Below the pieces are notes generated by a model that worked only from the letters and a program-made list of their open reading frames with translations, was not told where the DNA came from and made no database searches. A DNA stretch of 43,816 bases from Gallionella sp. (GTDB lineage: Bacteria; Pseudomonadota; Gammaproteobacteria; Burkholderiales; Gallionellaceae), in the NCBI GenBank assembly GCA_030700315.1, contig JAUYJO010000054.1:1-43816 (forward strand). The letters are read 5' to 3'. Positions 1-7,846 of the stretch are shown here, piece after piece. Every line of letters begins with the position of its first letter. Position 1 is the stretch's first letter. The position numbers and the translations under genes are program-made.

Positions 1-1629
1 TTCCGCGTCGCGGATCAGGCCGTGCACGTACACATCCCTGAACGGAATCATGCCGGTGATGTGCTTGGTCATCATCACCATGCGCGCCACCCAGAAGAAA
101 ATGATGTCGAAGCCGGTGACCAGCACCGACGACGGCAGGTATTGCTGCACGAACGGGTTCTTTGCATCCTTGTCCGCATCGCCCACCCAGTCCAGTGTTG
201 AGAACGGCCACAGCGCGGAAGAGAACCAGGTGTCGAGCACGTCGCTGTCGCGATCAAGCTGTCCGGCGTAACCGGCCTTGTCCGCCAGATGGCGCGCCTC
301 GGCCTCGTCGTGCGCGACGAACACTTCGCCGTTCACGCCGTACCACGCGGGAATCTGGTGTCCCCACCACAGTTGCCGCGAGATGCACCAGTCCTGAATG
401 TTGTTCAGCCACTGGTTGTAGGTGTTTACCCAGTTTTCGGGAACGAATTTGATCTCGCCCGAAGCCACGCATTCCAGCGCTTGCCCGGTGATGCTCTTGC
501 CTTCTGCACCCGGCTTGCTCATCGCGACAAACCACTGGTCGGTGAGCATCGGCTCGATCACCACGCCGGTGCGGTCGCCGCGCGGCACCTTGAGTTTGTG
601 TTTGTCGGCTTTTTCAAATACGCCTGCGGCTTCGAGATCGGCCACGATCTGTTTGCGCGCATCGAAACGGTCCAAACCTTGGTACTGCCTGGGCGCATAC
701 TCGTTAATTTTGGCATCGAGCGTGAGGATGGAGATCATCTCCAGGTTGTGGCGCTGCCCAACCGCATAGTCGTTGAAATCATGCGCGGGAGTGACCTTCA
801 CGCAACCTGTGCCGAATTCCTTGTCCACATAATCGTCGGCGATGATGGGAATGTCGCGCTCGCACAGCGGCAGTTTTACTTTTTTTCCGATCAGATGTTT
901 ATAGCGTTCGTCTTCGGGATGCACCATCACCGCCACGTCGCCCAGCATGGTTTCGGGGCGGGTGGTGGCGACGGTGAGGTGGGTCAAACCGTGTACGGCA
1001 TCGGGTTCGGCCAGCGGATAGCGGATATGCCACATGAAGCCATCTTCTTCCTCCTGCACCACTTCCAGATCGGATACGGCGGTATGCAGCTTCGGGTCCC
1101 AGTTCACCAGACGCTTGCCGCGATAGATCAGGCCTTCGTTGAACAGGCGCACGAAAGTTTCGGTGACGGTCTTGTTCAAACCGGGGTCCATCGTGAAGCG
1201 TTCGCGCGACCAGTCCGGCGAAGTGCCGAGACGGCGCATCTGCTGGGTGATGGTGTTGCCGGAGTATTCCTTCCATTCCCAGACTTTCTCGATGAACTTC
1301 TCGCGCCCGAGGTCGTGGCGCGAAATGCCTTGCGCGTCGAGTTGACGTTCGACAACGATCTGCGTCGCGATGCCCGCATGGTCGGTGCCCGGTTGCCACA
1401 GCGTGTTGTCACCACGCATCCGGTGATAGCGCGTCAGCGCGTCCATCAGGGTCTGGTTGAAGCCGTGCCCCATGTGCAGCGTGCCAGTCACGTTGGGCGG
1501 CGGCAGCAGGATGCAAAAGTTGTCGGTTTTGTTCGGGTCGAGTCCGGCTTTGAAGTAGCCGGATTGCTCCCACTGGGGATACCAGCGGGCTTCGATGTCT
1601 TTCGGTTCAAAACTTTTGGCGAGTTCCAT
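1..1629 (-). CDS. valS: Valine--tRNA ligase, N-terminal 543 codons (cut by window edge)
   Basis: This class I aminoacyl-tRNA synthetase charges tRNA-Val in the cytoplasm. The minus-strand frame is open from ATG at 1629 to base 1 with no stop, so the C-terminal part (KMSKS loop, anticodon-binding domain, coiled coil) lies outside. The protein begins [10 protein letters not shown], typical of proteobacterial ValS. The class I HIGH-type signature appears as [13 protein letters not shown] at about residues 43-55. The inserted editing (CP1) domain is recognisable from [10 protein letters not shown] and [13 protein letters not shown]. The E. coli enzyme has about 951 residues, so a little over half is present. 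No strong Shine-Dalgarno sequence precedes the ATG; the start rests on the family's usual N-terminus. A large open frame on the opposite strand is only its shadow. Confidence 0.97.
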   Translation of the reverse strand, partial: MELAKSFEPKDIEARWYPQWEQSGYFKAGLDPNKTDNFCILLPPPNVTGTLHMGHGFNQTLMDALTRYHRMRGDNTLWQPGTDHAGIATQIVVERQLDAQGISRHDLGREKFIEKVWEWKEYSGNTITQQMRRLGTSPDWSRERFTMDPGLNKTVTETFVRLFNEGLIYRGKRLVNWDPKLHTAVSDLEVVQEEEDGFMWHIRYPLAEPDAVHGLTHLTVATTRPETMLGDVAVMVHPEDERYKHLIGKKVKLPLCERDIPIIADDYVDKEFGTGCVKVTPAHDFNDYAVGQRHNLEMISILTLDAKINEYAPRQYQGLDRFDARKQIVADLEAAGVFEKADKHKLKVPRGDRTGVVIEPMLTDQWFVAMSKPGAEGKSITGQALECVASGEIKFVPENWVNTYNQWLNNIQDWCISRQLWWGHQIPAWYGVNGEVFVAHDEAEARHLADKAGYAGQLDRDSDVLDTWFSSALWPFSTLDWVGDADKDAKNPFVQQYLPSSVLVTGFDIIFFWVARMVMMTKHITGMIPFRDVYVHGLIRDAE

Positions 1630-1731
1630 TCTGAGTTTCCATTGCGACGCTGGCGGTGCCGTATCAGGCATTCCGGCCAGCCAGTTTGAAGAGCGCGTGA
1701 TTATAGCAAAGGGGCAGGAAGGTAACCTGCC

Positions 1732-1765
1732 AATATGCCGCAGGGGTGCATTCGAAAGTGGTGGC
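1732..1765. repeat. Repeat with CATTCGAAAGTGGTGG core, copy 1
   Basis: GCCGCAGG followed by a GTGCATTCGAAAGTGGTGG core. The same core recurs at 2099-2153, flanked by an inverted partner, and in inverted form at 2268-2303. It looks like a small mobile palindromic unit; its function is unknown. Confidence 0.6.
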
Positions 1766-2098
1766 AATTCTATTGGTAGGGCAACTACTCAGGTGTGGCT
1801 GTTTTCTCCTTCCCCTGTTGCATGAGGAGAGATGGGAGGGGTGATACCCCCCCTTTGAAAAAGGGGGGCAGGGGGGATTTACAGCAGGTGGCGAGAGAGC
1901 GGCGCACTTCAAATCCCCCTCAGTCCACCTTTTGCAAAGGGGGAAGCGAAGCACTCGGTGCGCAGGGGGTGGTTGGGCGTTGGTATCTGGAGGGGGAGCT
2001 GGAGGGGGTTTGGTCTTGGGATGTATGCTGTTTCCTGCTCACGCCTTGCCTCGCGGATGCGGGGCTTCCTTGGCTCAGTGCGAACGGTGGATGGGGTT

Positions 2099-2153
2099 AC
2101 CACCACTGTCGAATGCACCCATGCCGCAGGGTGCATTCGAAAGTGGTGGTGCA
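2099..2153. repeat. Inverted pair of the CATTCGAAAGTGGTGG repeat
   Basis: The left arm CCACCACTGTCGAATGCACCC and the right arm GGGTGCATTCGAAAGTGGTGG face each other across the loop ATGCCGCA. The arms differ at one or two positions. The hairpin would be long and stable, and no T-run follows, so it is a repeat element rather than an intrinsic terminator. Confidence 0.75.
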
Positions 2154-2161
2154 ACCCAAAA

Positions 2162-2246
2162 ACCTAACCCCTCCCAGCCTCCCCTTGTCAGGGGAGGAGC
2201 ATTGCTCTCCCCCTGACAAGGGGGAGCTGGAGGGGGTTTGGGGTTG
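2162..2246. repeat. Double palindrome of the CCCCTTGTCAGGGG family
   Basis: Two G/C-rich hairpins, CCTCCCCTTGTCAGGGGAGG and CTCCCCCTGACAAGGGGGAG, are flanked by CTAACCCCTCCC and GGAGGGGGTTTGGGG, so the whole unit is itself a larger imperfect palindrome. The same arrangement occurs in frame inside aceF (30637-30720), between tpx and gcvPB (36322-36392), and as a half unit upstream of ilvA (17720-17759). Confidence 0.8.
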
Positions 2247-2367
2247 TTCACACTCGCAGTTTGAATGCGTCCACCACTTTCGAATGCAACCATGCCGCAG
2301 CGCGAGTTGACGCTTCATTCCCTTCCGGTTAGGGTGCGCAACATTATTTATTGCGCCCGATACAGCC

Positions 2368-3444
2368 ATGAAATATCTCAAAACCGAATTCCCGATTGCC
2401 CTCGCCCTGATCGTTCTCGGGCTGGGTTTCACTCTCGAGCACAGCGCCGTAGAACACGGCGGTGCGGCGCTGTGGGGGTTGCTGCTGGTGATCCTCGCCG
2501 CGATCATCGGCGTGGCGTTCCGCATTGCCCACCATGCCGAGGTATTGGCGATACGTTTCGGCGAGCCATACGGCACGCTGATCCTCACGCTGGCCGCCGT
2601 GTCCGTCGAGGTGGTGATCCTGATCGTGCTGTTGCAGGGCGCGCCCAACCCGACGCTGGCGCGCGACACGGTATTTGCCGCCGTGATGTTCGACATCAAC
2701 GGCATCCTCGGCCTCGCGGCCATCGTCGGCGGCCTGAAACACGGCAGCACCAAATACAACATCTCGTCGGCCAACTCCTTCGTCGCGATGCTGCTGGTCG
2801 CCATCGGCATCGGCATGTTCATCCCTGACTTCGTGCCGGGAACTCAATGGAAGACCTACTCGGTCTTTTCCATCGTCATCATGGCGGTCATGTACATGGG
2901 TTTCCTGCGCCTGCAAACGGTAGAGCACCGCAATTTTTTCGAATATATCTCAAGCACTGAAGAGGAGGCACATGACATCGAGCATAGCCCGAATGCGCTG
3001 CATGTTGCGATGATGCTCGGCGCGATTGTGCTGGTCGGCGTGCTTTCGGAAGTATTGTCGGTGCTGCTGGATGCCGGCTTGGCCGGCAGCAGCCTGCCGA
3101 AGTCGATCCCGGCGGTACTGGTGGCGCTGATCTCCGCCAGCCCGGAAATTCTTACCGCGCTCAGGGCGGCGCAGAACAACCGCATGCAAACCACCGTCAA
3201 CATCGCGCTGGGCGCTTCGCTCGCCACCGTGCTGCTCACGCTGCCGGTGATCGAGACCATCGCGCTGTTCACCGGCGACCGCATCGAGATGGCGCTCACG
3301 CCGGTTCAGGGAGGGATGCTGCTGCTGACCTTCCTCGCCGTGATGAACAACCTGCACGACGGCGAGACAAATGCCATCGAAGGCATCAGCCACTTCGCAC
3401 TGTTCGCGGCCTTCATCGCGCTGGTGATGATGGGGCTGGTCTGA
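2368..3444 (+). CDS. chaA: ChaA-type calcium/proton antiporter
   Basis: This is a 358-residue inner-membrane protein of the Ca2+:cation antiporter superfamily, expected to exchange cytoplasmic Ca2+ (possibly Na+ or K+) for protons. About ten or eleven hydrophobic segments are visible. The first alpha-repeat region carries HHAEVLAIRFGEPYGTLIL with GEPYG at residues 65-69, matching E. coli ChaA. The second half carries the corresponding SASPEILTALRAAQNN stretch with the acidic SPE motif. The central hydrophilic loop (about residues 190-205, EEEAHDIEH) is acidic, as in ChaA. Length agrees with E. coli ChaA (366). Its stop overlaps the next gene's start (ATGA at 3441-3444), so the two are probably translated together. 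The 3' end has a decayed duplicate at 4875-4965. No convincing Shine-Dalgarno precedes the ATG. Confidence 0.9.
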   Translation: MKYLKTEFPIALALIVLGLGFTLEHSAVEHGGAALWGLLLVILAAIIGVAFRIAHHAEVLAIRFGEPYGTLILTLAAVSVEVVILIVLLQGAPNPTLARDTVFAAVMFDINGILGLAAIVGGLKHGSTKYNISSANSFVAMLLVAIGIGMFIPDFVPGTQWKTYSVFSIVIMAVMYMGFLRLQTVEHRNFFEYISSTEEEAHDIEHSPNALHVAMMLGAIVLVGVLSEVLSVLLDAGLAGSSLPKSIPAVLVALISASPEILTALRAAQNNRMQTTVNIALGASLATVLLTLPVIETIALFTGDRIEMALTPVQGGMLLLTFLAVMNNLHDGETNAIEGISHFALFAAFIALVMMGLV

Positions 3445-3917
3445 TGTCCGCACTGGAAACCTGGGAGCTGCTGAGTTATGTGGTAACCGTCATCGGCCTG
3501 CCGCTGGCGATTGCGGTGTTCGTCTTCGAACAGCGCAAGGAGCGCAACAACGAGGAAGAGGAAGTCTATCAACTGCTCTCCGACAACTATCAGGAATTCC
3601 TCAAAATCGCGCTGGAGCATCCCGACCTGCGCCTGTTCGCCAATGAGGAAACGCCCGCCCTCTCGCCGGAGCAGCGCGAGCGCATGTTCATCATCTTCAG
3701 CATGCTGATCTCGTTGTTCGAGCGCGCCTATCTGCTGCTCTATGAAGACGGCATGACGGAAAAACAGTCAAGACGCTGGCGCTCCTGGGAAGACTACATG
3801 GGCGAATGGTGCAACCGCGCCGATTTCCGCGCCGCATTGCCAACCTTGCTGCGCGGTGAAGACCCCGAGTTTTCGGACTACATACAAAAGCTCGCAGCCA
3901 GCGGACAGAATGCGTAG
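3444..3917 (+). CDS. Small membrane-anchored protein coupled to chaA, function unknown
   Basis: This is a 157-residue protein starting in the ATGA overlap with chaA. One N-terminal hydrophobic segment (about residues 8-27, YVVTVIGLPLAIAVFVFE) is followed by a charged helix (QRKERNNEEEEVYQLL) and a soluble domain rich in aromatic and acidic residues, with FERAYLLLYEDGM near residue 93 and a W-rich stretch RRWRSWEDYMGEWC. I do not recognise a named family with certainty. The layout suggests a single-pass protein with its domain in the cytoplasm, perhaps an accessory of the antiporter; this is inferred only from coupling. A truncated paralogue with eight substitutions in about 87 residues lies at 4966-5250, so the pair was duplicated together. 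Confidence 0.75.
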   Translation: MSALETWELLSYVVTVIGLPLAIAVFVFEQRKERNNEEEEVYQLLSDNYQEFLKIALEHPDLRLFANEETPALSPEQRERMFIIFSMLISLFERAYLLLYEDGMTEKQSRRWRSWEDYMGEWCNRADFRAALPTLLRGEDPEFSDYIQKLAASGQNA

Positions 3918-4179
3918 CCTGTATCGGGCGTGGAATTCTTATTCCAACAGACCTGAACGTAAAGTAGCGATGGGTTGCTCTTGGGCTGACAAAAATGCAA
4001 CATCATGTTCGGCAATGTGCCAAAAGCGGAATTTCAAACATATCTCAACGCCATTGAGACCATCAATTAAGCGCAAATTTCTAAAATTTATGCAATGGCT
4101 GAAGTATGCTTAGATTCTGTATTCGTGGCAGAGATCATGTTGAGCATGTCACACAACGAATATAGGAATCACATAAAAC
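3918..4179. other. AT-richer spacer, no gene recognised
   Basis: This stretch between the intact chaA partner and the AT-rich ORF has only short open frames and clearly lower GC than the flanks. I see no repeat family, RNA gene or protein match in it. It looks like the left part of the insert that separates the two copies of the chaA-end duplication. Confidence 0.4.
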
Positions 4180-4842
4180 ATGTCAATTGAAAAAGATAAT
4201 CTTTAGCGTATTCAGTCTATTGCATCAATATGCTCGTCTATAGCAATTCCACTTGTGCTTGCTGTGATGGGGTATTTTGTTCAGAAGCAATTTGCTGAAG
4301 AAGGACTCAAAAAGGACTATGTTTCTATCGCTGCTGGAATACTGAAAGACGATCCTTCGAAGCAAGAACCTGACTTGCGCAAATGGGCAGTAAATGTACT
4401 CGATTCTAATTCGCCAATTCCGTTTTCTAAACAAGCTAAAGATGGGTTATTAAAGGGGATGGTGCTTGCTGGGCCAGGAATACCGCCACCTATTTCCGAC
4501 TGCATGACGCCGCCAAAGAAGCGAACTGTGCTGGAGGAATACAAAAAATTGGTTGATTTTAGTCAAACGGCTGACGCCGATAGTTTGCTACAGGCGTTCA
4601 ATAAGTTCTCCGATGTTGTTAAGAAAGAAGAGATTGATGCCATTTATACGGCAGAAAATTTAAATTGTATGCAGGCATGGGCAAAGATAGTTGTTGACAG
4701 TGATAATAATTACAGGAAATCAATCGGCGCAGAAGACAGCAAATCCATTTACGAGAGGCTAGAAAAAGAAAGAATGGGAAAGTCAGCAGCAAGCATGGTT
4801 AAGCCTAATGTACCTAGCCATACCGTTCCGTCAACGCCCTGA
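4180..4842 (+). pseudogene. AT-rich ORF of unknown function with an in-frame stop near its start
   Basis: An ATG at 4180, with AGGAA about 12 bases upstream, opens MSIEKDNL and is stopped by TAG at 4204-4206. The same frame then continues uninterrupted to 4842. Read through, the protein would have about 220 residues, with an N-terminal hydrophobic segment (IASICSSIAIPLVLAVMGYFV) followed by a soluble charged domain. Without the first eight codons, translation could start at GTG 4246 or ATG 4258, which would shorten that segment. Base composition (AT-rich) and codon use differ sharply from the flanks, suggesting transfer. No family is recognised. It lies between two copies of the chaA-end duplication. 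Whether it is dead, read through or restarted cannot be decided from sequence. Confidence 0.6.
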
Positions 4843-4874
4843 AAAACTACACAATGTTCCGCTTCGTGTCGTTT

Positions 4875-4965
4875 GCAGGCCACCGTCAACATCGCGCTGG
4901 GTGCTTCGCTCGCCACCGTGCTGCTCACCGCGTTTATCGCGCTGGTGATGATGGGGCTGGCCTGA
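4875..4965 (+). pseudogene. Decayed duplicate of the chaA 3' end with an internal deletion
   Basis: Bases 4875-4929 match chaA 3186-3240 and bases 4930-4965 match chaA 3409-3444, so the copy lost exactly 168 bases (56 codons) in frame. The TGA stop is kept. Both segments differ from the intact gene at a few positions. There is no start and no membrane core, so it cannot encode a transporter. It continues directly into the duplicate of the downstream gene, showing that the chaA-end/partner junction was copied as one block. Confidence 0.85.
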
Positions 4966-5250
4966 TCCGCGCTGGAAACCTGGGAGTTGCTGAGTTACGT
5001 CGTGACCGTCATTGGCCTGTCGCTGGCGATTGCGGTATTTATCTTCGAACAGAGCAAGGATCGTAACAACGAGGAAGAGGAAGTCTATCAACTGCTCTCG
5101 GACAACTATCAGGCATTCCTCAAAATCGTGCTGGAGAATCCCGACCTGCGCCTGTTTGCCAACGAGGAAACGCCCGCCCTCTCCGCCGAACAGCGCGAGC
5201 GCATGTTCATCATCTTCAGCATGCTGATCTCGTTGTTCGAGCGCGCTTAC
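4966..5250 (+). pseudogene. Truncated duplicate of the chaA partner gene
   Basis: This copy aligns with 3447-3733 of the intact gene. The start codon is destroyed: TGATGTCCGC in the intact copy is TGATCCGC here. The hydrophobic segment and the following acidic helix are conserved with substitutions such as P to S and V to I. Similarity ends abruptly after FERAY at 5250, where the sequence joins a PIN-domain fragment in another reading frame. About 70 C-terminal residues are missing. Restart at TTG 4987 is possible, but the product would lack the C-terminal domain. Confidence 0.85.
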
Positions 5251-5251
5251 A

Positions 5252-5434
5252 CTGCGCCAGCGTGCCCGCGATGAGATCACCCGAATGCTCTTCGAATCGC
5301 CCGCCACCCTGCGGGCAGGGGGCGCACTGCATCTGGCGGTCGCCCGCCGCATGGATGCCCGAGTCGCCAGCATTGACCGCCGGTTGTGTGCCGCGACTGA
5401 GGTATTGGGTCTGGCCAGATTTGAGCTTTCGTAA
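5252..5434 (+). pseudogene. C-terminal fragment of a PIN-domain toxin (VapC-like)
   Basis: The frame 5252-5434 has no start codon. It reads from LRQRARDEITRML through GGALHLAVARRMDARVASID to VLGLARFELS and a TAA stop. This matches the last third of PIN-domain RNases: the ALHLA(V/I)A helix, where the family usually has DALHLA, and the SID strand that ends the acidic pocket. The expected aspartate of DALHLA is glycine here. It is joined at 5250/5252 to the truncated chaA-partner copy, so a recombination fused two truncated genes. The neighbouring intact vapBC is a different PIN lineage. Confidence 0.65.
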
Positions 5435-5580
5435 GCACGTTCTTTGCAATGCATGAGGGAAAGAAAAAACGACGACACCCGAGTAGTTACGCAAGATTGT
5501 TGGCGCGCTCACACATCAAAATGCACTGAACGACAAAATAGAGTTTTTGCGGGGTTTGGTTAAAGGATAGAATACACATG

Positions 5581-5586
5581 AGGAGG
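5581..5586 (+). promoter_or_regulatory. Strong ribosome binding site for vapB
   Basis: A perfect AGGAGG lies five bases before ATG 5592. It rules out the GTG at 5586, which overlaps the site, as the start. Strong translation of the antitoxin is usual in type II modules. Confidence 0.8.
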
Positions 5587-5591
5587 TGTAT

Positions 5592-5813
5592 ATGAGGACT
5601 AATATTGTGATTGATGATCAACTGGTAGCGGACGCCATGAAGTTATCCGGTGTCAAAACCAAACGCGAAGTGGTGGAATTGGCTTTGCGCCGGCTGGTGA
5701 CATCGGCCAAACAAAAGGACATTCTCGACTTGGTGGGGCAGGACATGATCGCGCCGGATTATGACGTGCGTGCCGTGCGCTCACGCATGGGTACGCGCCG
5801 TGATCCTGGTTGA
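5592..5813 (+). CDS. vapB: VapB-type antitoxin
   Basis: This 73-residue protein begins MRTNIVIDDQLVADAMKL, the N-terminal strand and helix of a ribbon-helix-helix DNA-binding domain, followed by KTKREVVELALRRLV. This is the standard VapB pattern (DUF2191-like), with the C-terminal tail (DLVGQDMIAPDYDVRAVRSR) expected to bind and block the toxin. The start at 5592 is set by AGGAGG at 5581-5586. The stop overlaps the vapC start region by 14 bases, typical of translational coupling. Type II antitoxins normally repress their own promoter with the toxin. An imperfect -10 (TAGAAT at about 5569) lies upstream, but I could not define a full promoter. Confidence 0.88.
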   Translation: MRTNIVIDDQLVADAMKLSGVKTKREVVELALRRLVTSAKQKDILDLVGQDMIAPDYDVRAVRSRMGTRRDPG

Positions 5814-6204
5814 CAGCTCGGTCTGGATAGATTTGCTGCGTGAGGTGCAAACATCGCAAACGCTCGCGCTGCGCGAGTTGCTGCCCCGGCGCGAGGCTGC
5901 GCTGACAGCGGTGATTTATCAGGAAATTTTGCAAGGCGCAGCCACGCCCGAGCGCTTCACCAAACTCAAACGCTATTTCCGCACGCTACCCTTTCTCAAC
6001 CCCGCCCATCCGATCGAGACATGGGAGGCAGCAGCGGAGCTCTACATGCGCTGCCGCCAGCAGGGCTACACTCCGCGTAGCCCACATGATTGTCTGGTGG
6101 CGCGTATTGCGATTGAACACAGGATACCCCTGCTCCACGATGACCGTGATTTTGAAGCGATAGCGGAAGTGGAGCCGCGCCTCAAACTGTTTCCGCTCGC
6201 TTGA
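5800..6204 (+). CDS. vapC: VapC-type PIN-domain ribonuclease toxin
   Basis: This 134-residue PIN-domain RNase is the toxin of the vapBC pair; the family cleaves tRNA or rRNA when unbound. GTG at 5800 is chosen because the family begins with a strand ending in an aspartate, here VILVDSSVWIDLL. Candidate acidic metal ligands are D5, E42 (YQEIL), D97 (SPHDCLVA) and D114/D115/D117 (LLHDDRDF), all in the expected order, so the active site looks intact. It overlaps vapB by 14 bases. The family normally lacks other domains and none is seen. It sits in a patch with other TA debris, but this module appears functional. Confidence 0.88.
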   Translation: MILVDSSVWIDLLREVQTSQTLALRELLPRREAALTAVIYQEILQGAATPERFTKLKRYFRTLPFLNPAHPIETWEAAAELYMRCRQQGYTPRSPHDCLVARIAIEHRIPLLHDDRDFEAIAEVEPRLKLFPLA

Positions 6205-6317
6205 ACCTCGCGTATGAGCGCGGCGATCAACAGGCCATTGAAAAACTGGTTAAGGAATACGGCCAAGACCCCGAAGCGATTACTGGTGGAGGTAAAAGGG
6301 GCCGTGGTCGAATTTAA
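6201..6317 (+). pseudogene. Possible fragment of a J-domain protein
   Basis: The frame overlapping the vapC stop reads LNLAYERGDQQAIEKLVKE and then YGQDPEAITG before losing resemblance and ending at TAA 6317. I recall a similar segment following the J-domain of some betaproteobacterial DnaJ-like proteins; this is memory, not a search. No start codon or J-domain HPD motif is present, so it is at most a remnant. An overlapping 43-codon frame from ATG 6214 to 6345, rich in Lys and Arg, has no recognisable features. Confidence 0.3.
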
Positions 6318-6416
6318 ATCGAAAATCAGAACCCAGTCTGCGTAGGGCGCAATCGTTATTCCGTGGGACAAGCTCACGGCGTTCTTCAACAAGCATCTAA
6401 CACAAGGAGTCATACG

Positions 6417-7472
6417 ATGATCATCAAAGCCTATGGTACCCGCGCGAGCGACCAGTTGCTCGAACCGATGGAAATCCCCCGGCGCACGCTGGGCGTGGAT
6501 GACGTGCAGATCGACATCACCCACTGCGGCGTGTGCCATTCCGACCTGCACACCGCGCGCAACGAATGGAAGAACACGCTCTACCCATCGGTTCCTGGCC
6601 ACGAGATCGTCGGCCGCGTCGTGGCCGTCGGCGCGCAGATAACGAAATTCAAGTTGGGCGATCTCGTCGGGGTCGGCTGCATGGTCGATAGCTGCGGCCA
6701 TTGCTCGCCTTGCCACGAGGGCGAGGAGCAGTATTGCGATAATGGATTTACCGGCACCTACAACGGGCCGCTTTACGGGGGCGAGAACACCTACGGCGGC
6801 TACTCGCAGACCCTCGTCGTCAAGGGGGCGTTCGTCTTGCGCATTAACCATGCCGAGAAGGATCTCGCCGGCGTGGCGCCCCTGCTCTGTGCCGGCATCA
6901 CCACCTATTCCCCGCTGCGTCATTGGGGTGCCGGGCCCGGCAAGAAGGTTGGTGTCGTCGGCCTCGGTGGCCTCGGCCACATGGGCGTCAAACTGGCACA
7001 CGCGATGGGCGCGCACGTCGTGCTGTTCACCACCTCGCCCGCCAAGGTCGCCGACGGCCTGCGCCTCGGGGCGGACGAGGTGTGCGTTTCCACCGACACC
7101 GCGCAGTTGGCCCGCCATGCTGGCCAGCTCGACTTCATCCTGAACACGGTCGCCGCCCCGCATCAATTGGATACCTACCTCCAACTGCTGAAGCGCGATG
7201 GCACGATGACGCTGGTCGGCGCACCCGCCGAGCCTCATCCTTCGCCGAACGTATTCGGGCTCATCCTCAAGCGCCGCAGTATCGCGGGCTCGTTGATCGG
7301 AGGGATTCGCGAGACACAGGAGATGCTCGACTTCTGCGCGGAGCATGGCATCGTCTCCGACATCGAGACGATCCCGATGCACTACATCAACACGGCCTAC
7401 GAACGGATGCTGAAGAGCGACGTGCGTTACCGCTTCGTCATCGACATGGCGAAGCTCAAGACCGAGGCATGA
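6417..7472 (+). CDS. YahK-like zinc-dependent alcohol dehydrogenase / aldehyde reductase
   Basis: This 351-residue medium-chain dehydrogenase of the cinnamyl-alcohol dehydrogenase group probably reduces aldehydes with NADPH, as E. coli YahK does. Catalytic zinc ligands are visible in HCGVCHSDLH (C37) and GHEIVGRV (H62/E63), and the structural zinc cysteines in DSCGHCSPCHEGEEQYC. The nucleotide-binding glycine motif is GLGGLGHMGV, followed by KLAHAMGAHVV. LLCAGITTYSPLRHW and GGIRETQEMLDFCAEHGI are near identical to YahK. ATG 6417 is selected by AAGGAG nine bases upstream; an in-frame extension to 6363 has no such site. It stands alone, with TA genes upstream and a palindromic repeat downstream. 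Confidence 0.93.
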   Translation: MIIKAYGTRASDQLLEPMEIPRRTLGVDDVQIDITHCGVCHSDLHTARNEWKNTLYPSVPGHEIVGRVVAVGAQITKFKLGDLVGVGCMVDSCGHCSPCHEGEEQYCDNGFTGTYNGPLYGGENTYGGYSQTLVVKGAFVLRINHAEKDLAGVAPLLCAGITTYSPLRHWGAGPGKKVGVVGLGGLGHMGVKLAHAMGAHVVLFTTSPAKVADGLRLGADEVCVSTDTAQLARHAGQLDFILNTVAAPHQLDTYLQLLKRDGTMTLVGAPAEPHPSPNVFGLILKRRSIAGSLIGGIRETQEMLDFCAEHGIVSDIETIPMHYINTAYERMLKSDVRYRFVIDMAKLKTEA

Positions 7473-7477
7473 GCTTC

Positions 7478-7552
7478 GTAGAAGGGTGGGCACGCCTCTG
7501 TGCCCACGCGGAACCGGAACCGCGTGGGCATAAAACCCTGACCACCCTACAT
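7478..7552. repeat. GTAG-GGTGGGCAC palindromic repeat
   Basis: GGGTGGGCACGCCTCTGTGCCCACGCGG is followed by CCGCGTGGGCA and ends CCACCCTAC. The arms pair within and between the two halves. The same family occurs at 39000-39060 between gcvH and gcvT and in part at 36472-36522. It resembles REP/BIME-type extragenic palindromes. No T-run follows. Confidence 0.7.
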
Positions 7553-7600
7553 AACTGATCCAGCGGAATGGGTCAATTACATCGAAAGGAGAAAATGATC

Positions 7601-7828
7601 ATGTCGAAATGCAAAGCCTGCGGCGGCAGCGAGTTCCGCCGCGAAGAGGTGAAAGAAGTATTCCACGTCAACGGGCACTATGCGCTGGTCGAGCACATTC
7701 CGGCGACTGTCCGTATGCAGTGCGGCGAAAAGACCTTCGACGCCGAGACAGCCGAAGGCATCCGCAAAATGCTGCACGAGCGGCGCCAGCCTGCCCGGTC
7801 GGTGGCGATGGATGTTTTCGCATACTGA
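7601..7828 (+). CDS. YgiT-type zinc-finger (MqsA-like) antitoxin, orphan
   Basis: This 75-residue protein has a YgiT-type zinc-finger layout: CKAC near the N-terminus (C4, C7), then VNGHYALVEHIPATV, then a second metal knuckle with C41 in MQCGEKTF. Family members usually have CxxCGE at the second knuckle; here the first of those cysteines (position 38) is arginine, so zinc binding may be weakened. The C-terminal ARSVAMDVFAY matches the usual end of these antitoxins. ATG 7601 fits AAAGGAG nine bases upstream; ATG 7595 would be too close. The toxin partner (usually a DUF4258 or MqsR protein just upstream) is absent, since a repeat and the dehydrogenase lie there. Confidence 0.75.
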   Translation: MSKCKACGGSEFRREEVKEVFHVNGHYALVEHIPATVRMQCGEKTFDAETAEGIRKMLHERRQPARSVAMDVFAY

Positions 7829-7846
7829 AAATCGTCAAAGGCCGGA

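Larger units (their letters stand above)
1630..2367. repeat. Gene-free spacer filled with several palindromic repeat families
   Basis: No credible gene lies between the divergent valS and chaA starts. The spacer contains (a) an element with the core CATTCGAAAGTGGTGG at 1732-1765, as an inverted pair at 2099-2153 and as a half copy at 2268-2303; (b) a C-run/TTTGAAAAA/G-run palindrome at 1847-1880 and a related CCTTTTGCAAAGG palindrome at 1911-1948; and (c) a pair of TCCCCTTGTCAGGGGA-type palindromes at 2162-2246. Families b and c recur elsewhere in the window, including inside coding sequences (mod at 21856-21980, aceF at 30637-30720). Promoters for valS and chaA must lie here, but none is clear by eye. 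Confidence 0.8.

Noticed and set aside
289..1689. 466-codon plus-strand frame opposite valS
   Set aside because: It is antisense to well-conserved valS codons and shows no family features; a shadow caused by high GC.
2368..3444. Na+/Ca2+ exchanger of the YrbG type
   Set aside because: The RFGEPYGTLIL block and the acidic central loop fit ChaA better; YrbG motifs were not seen.
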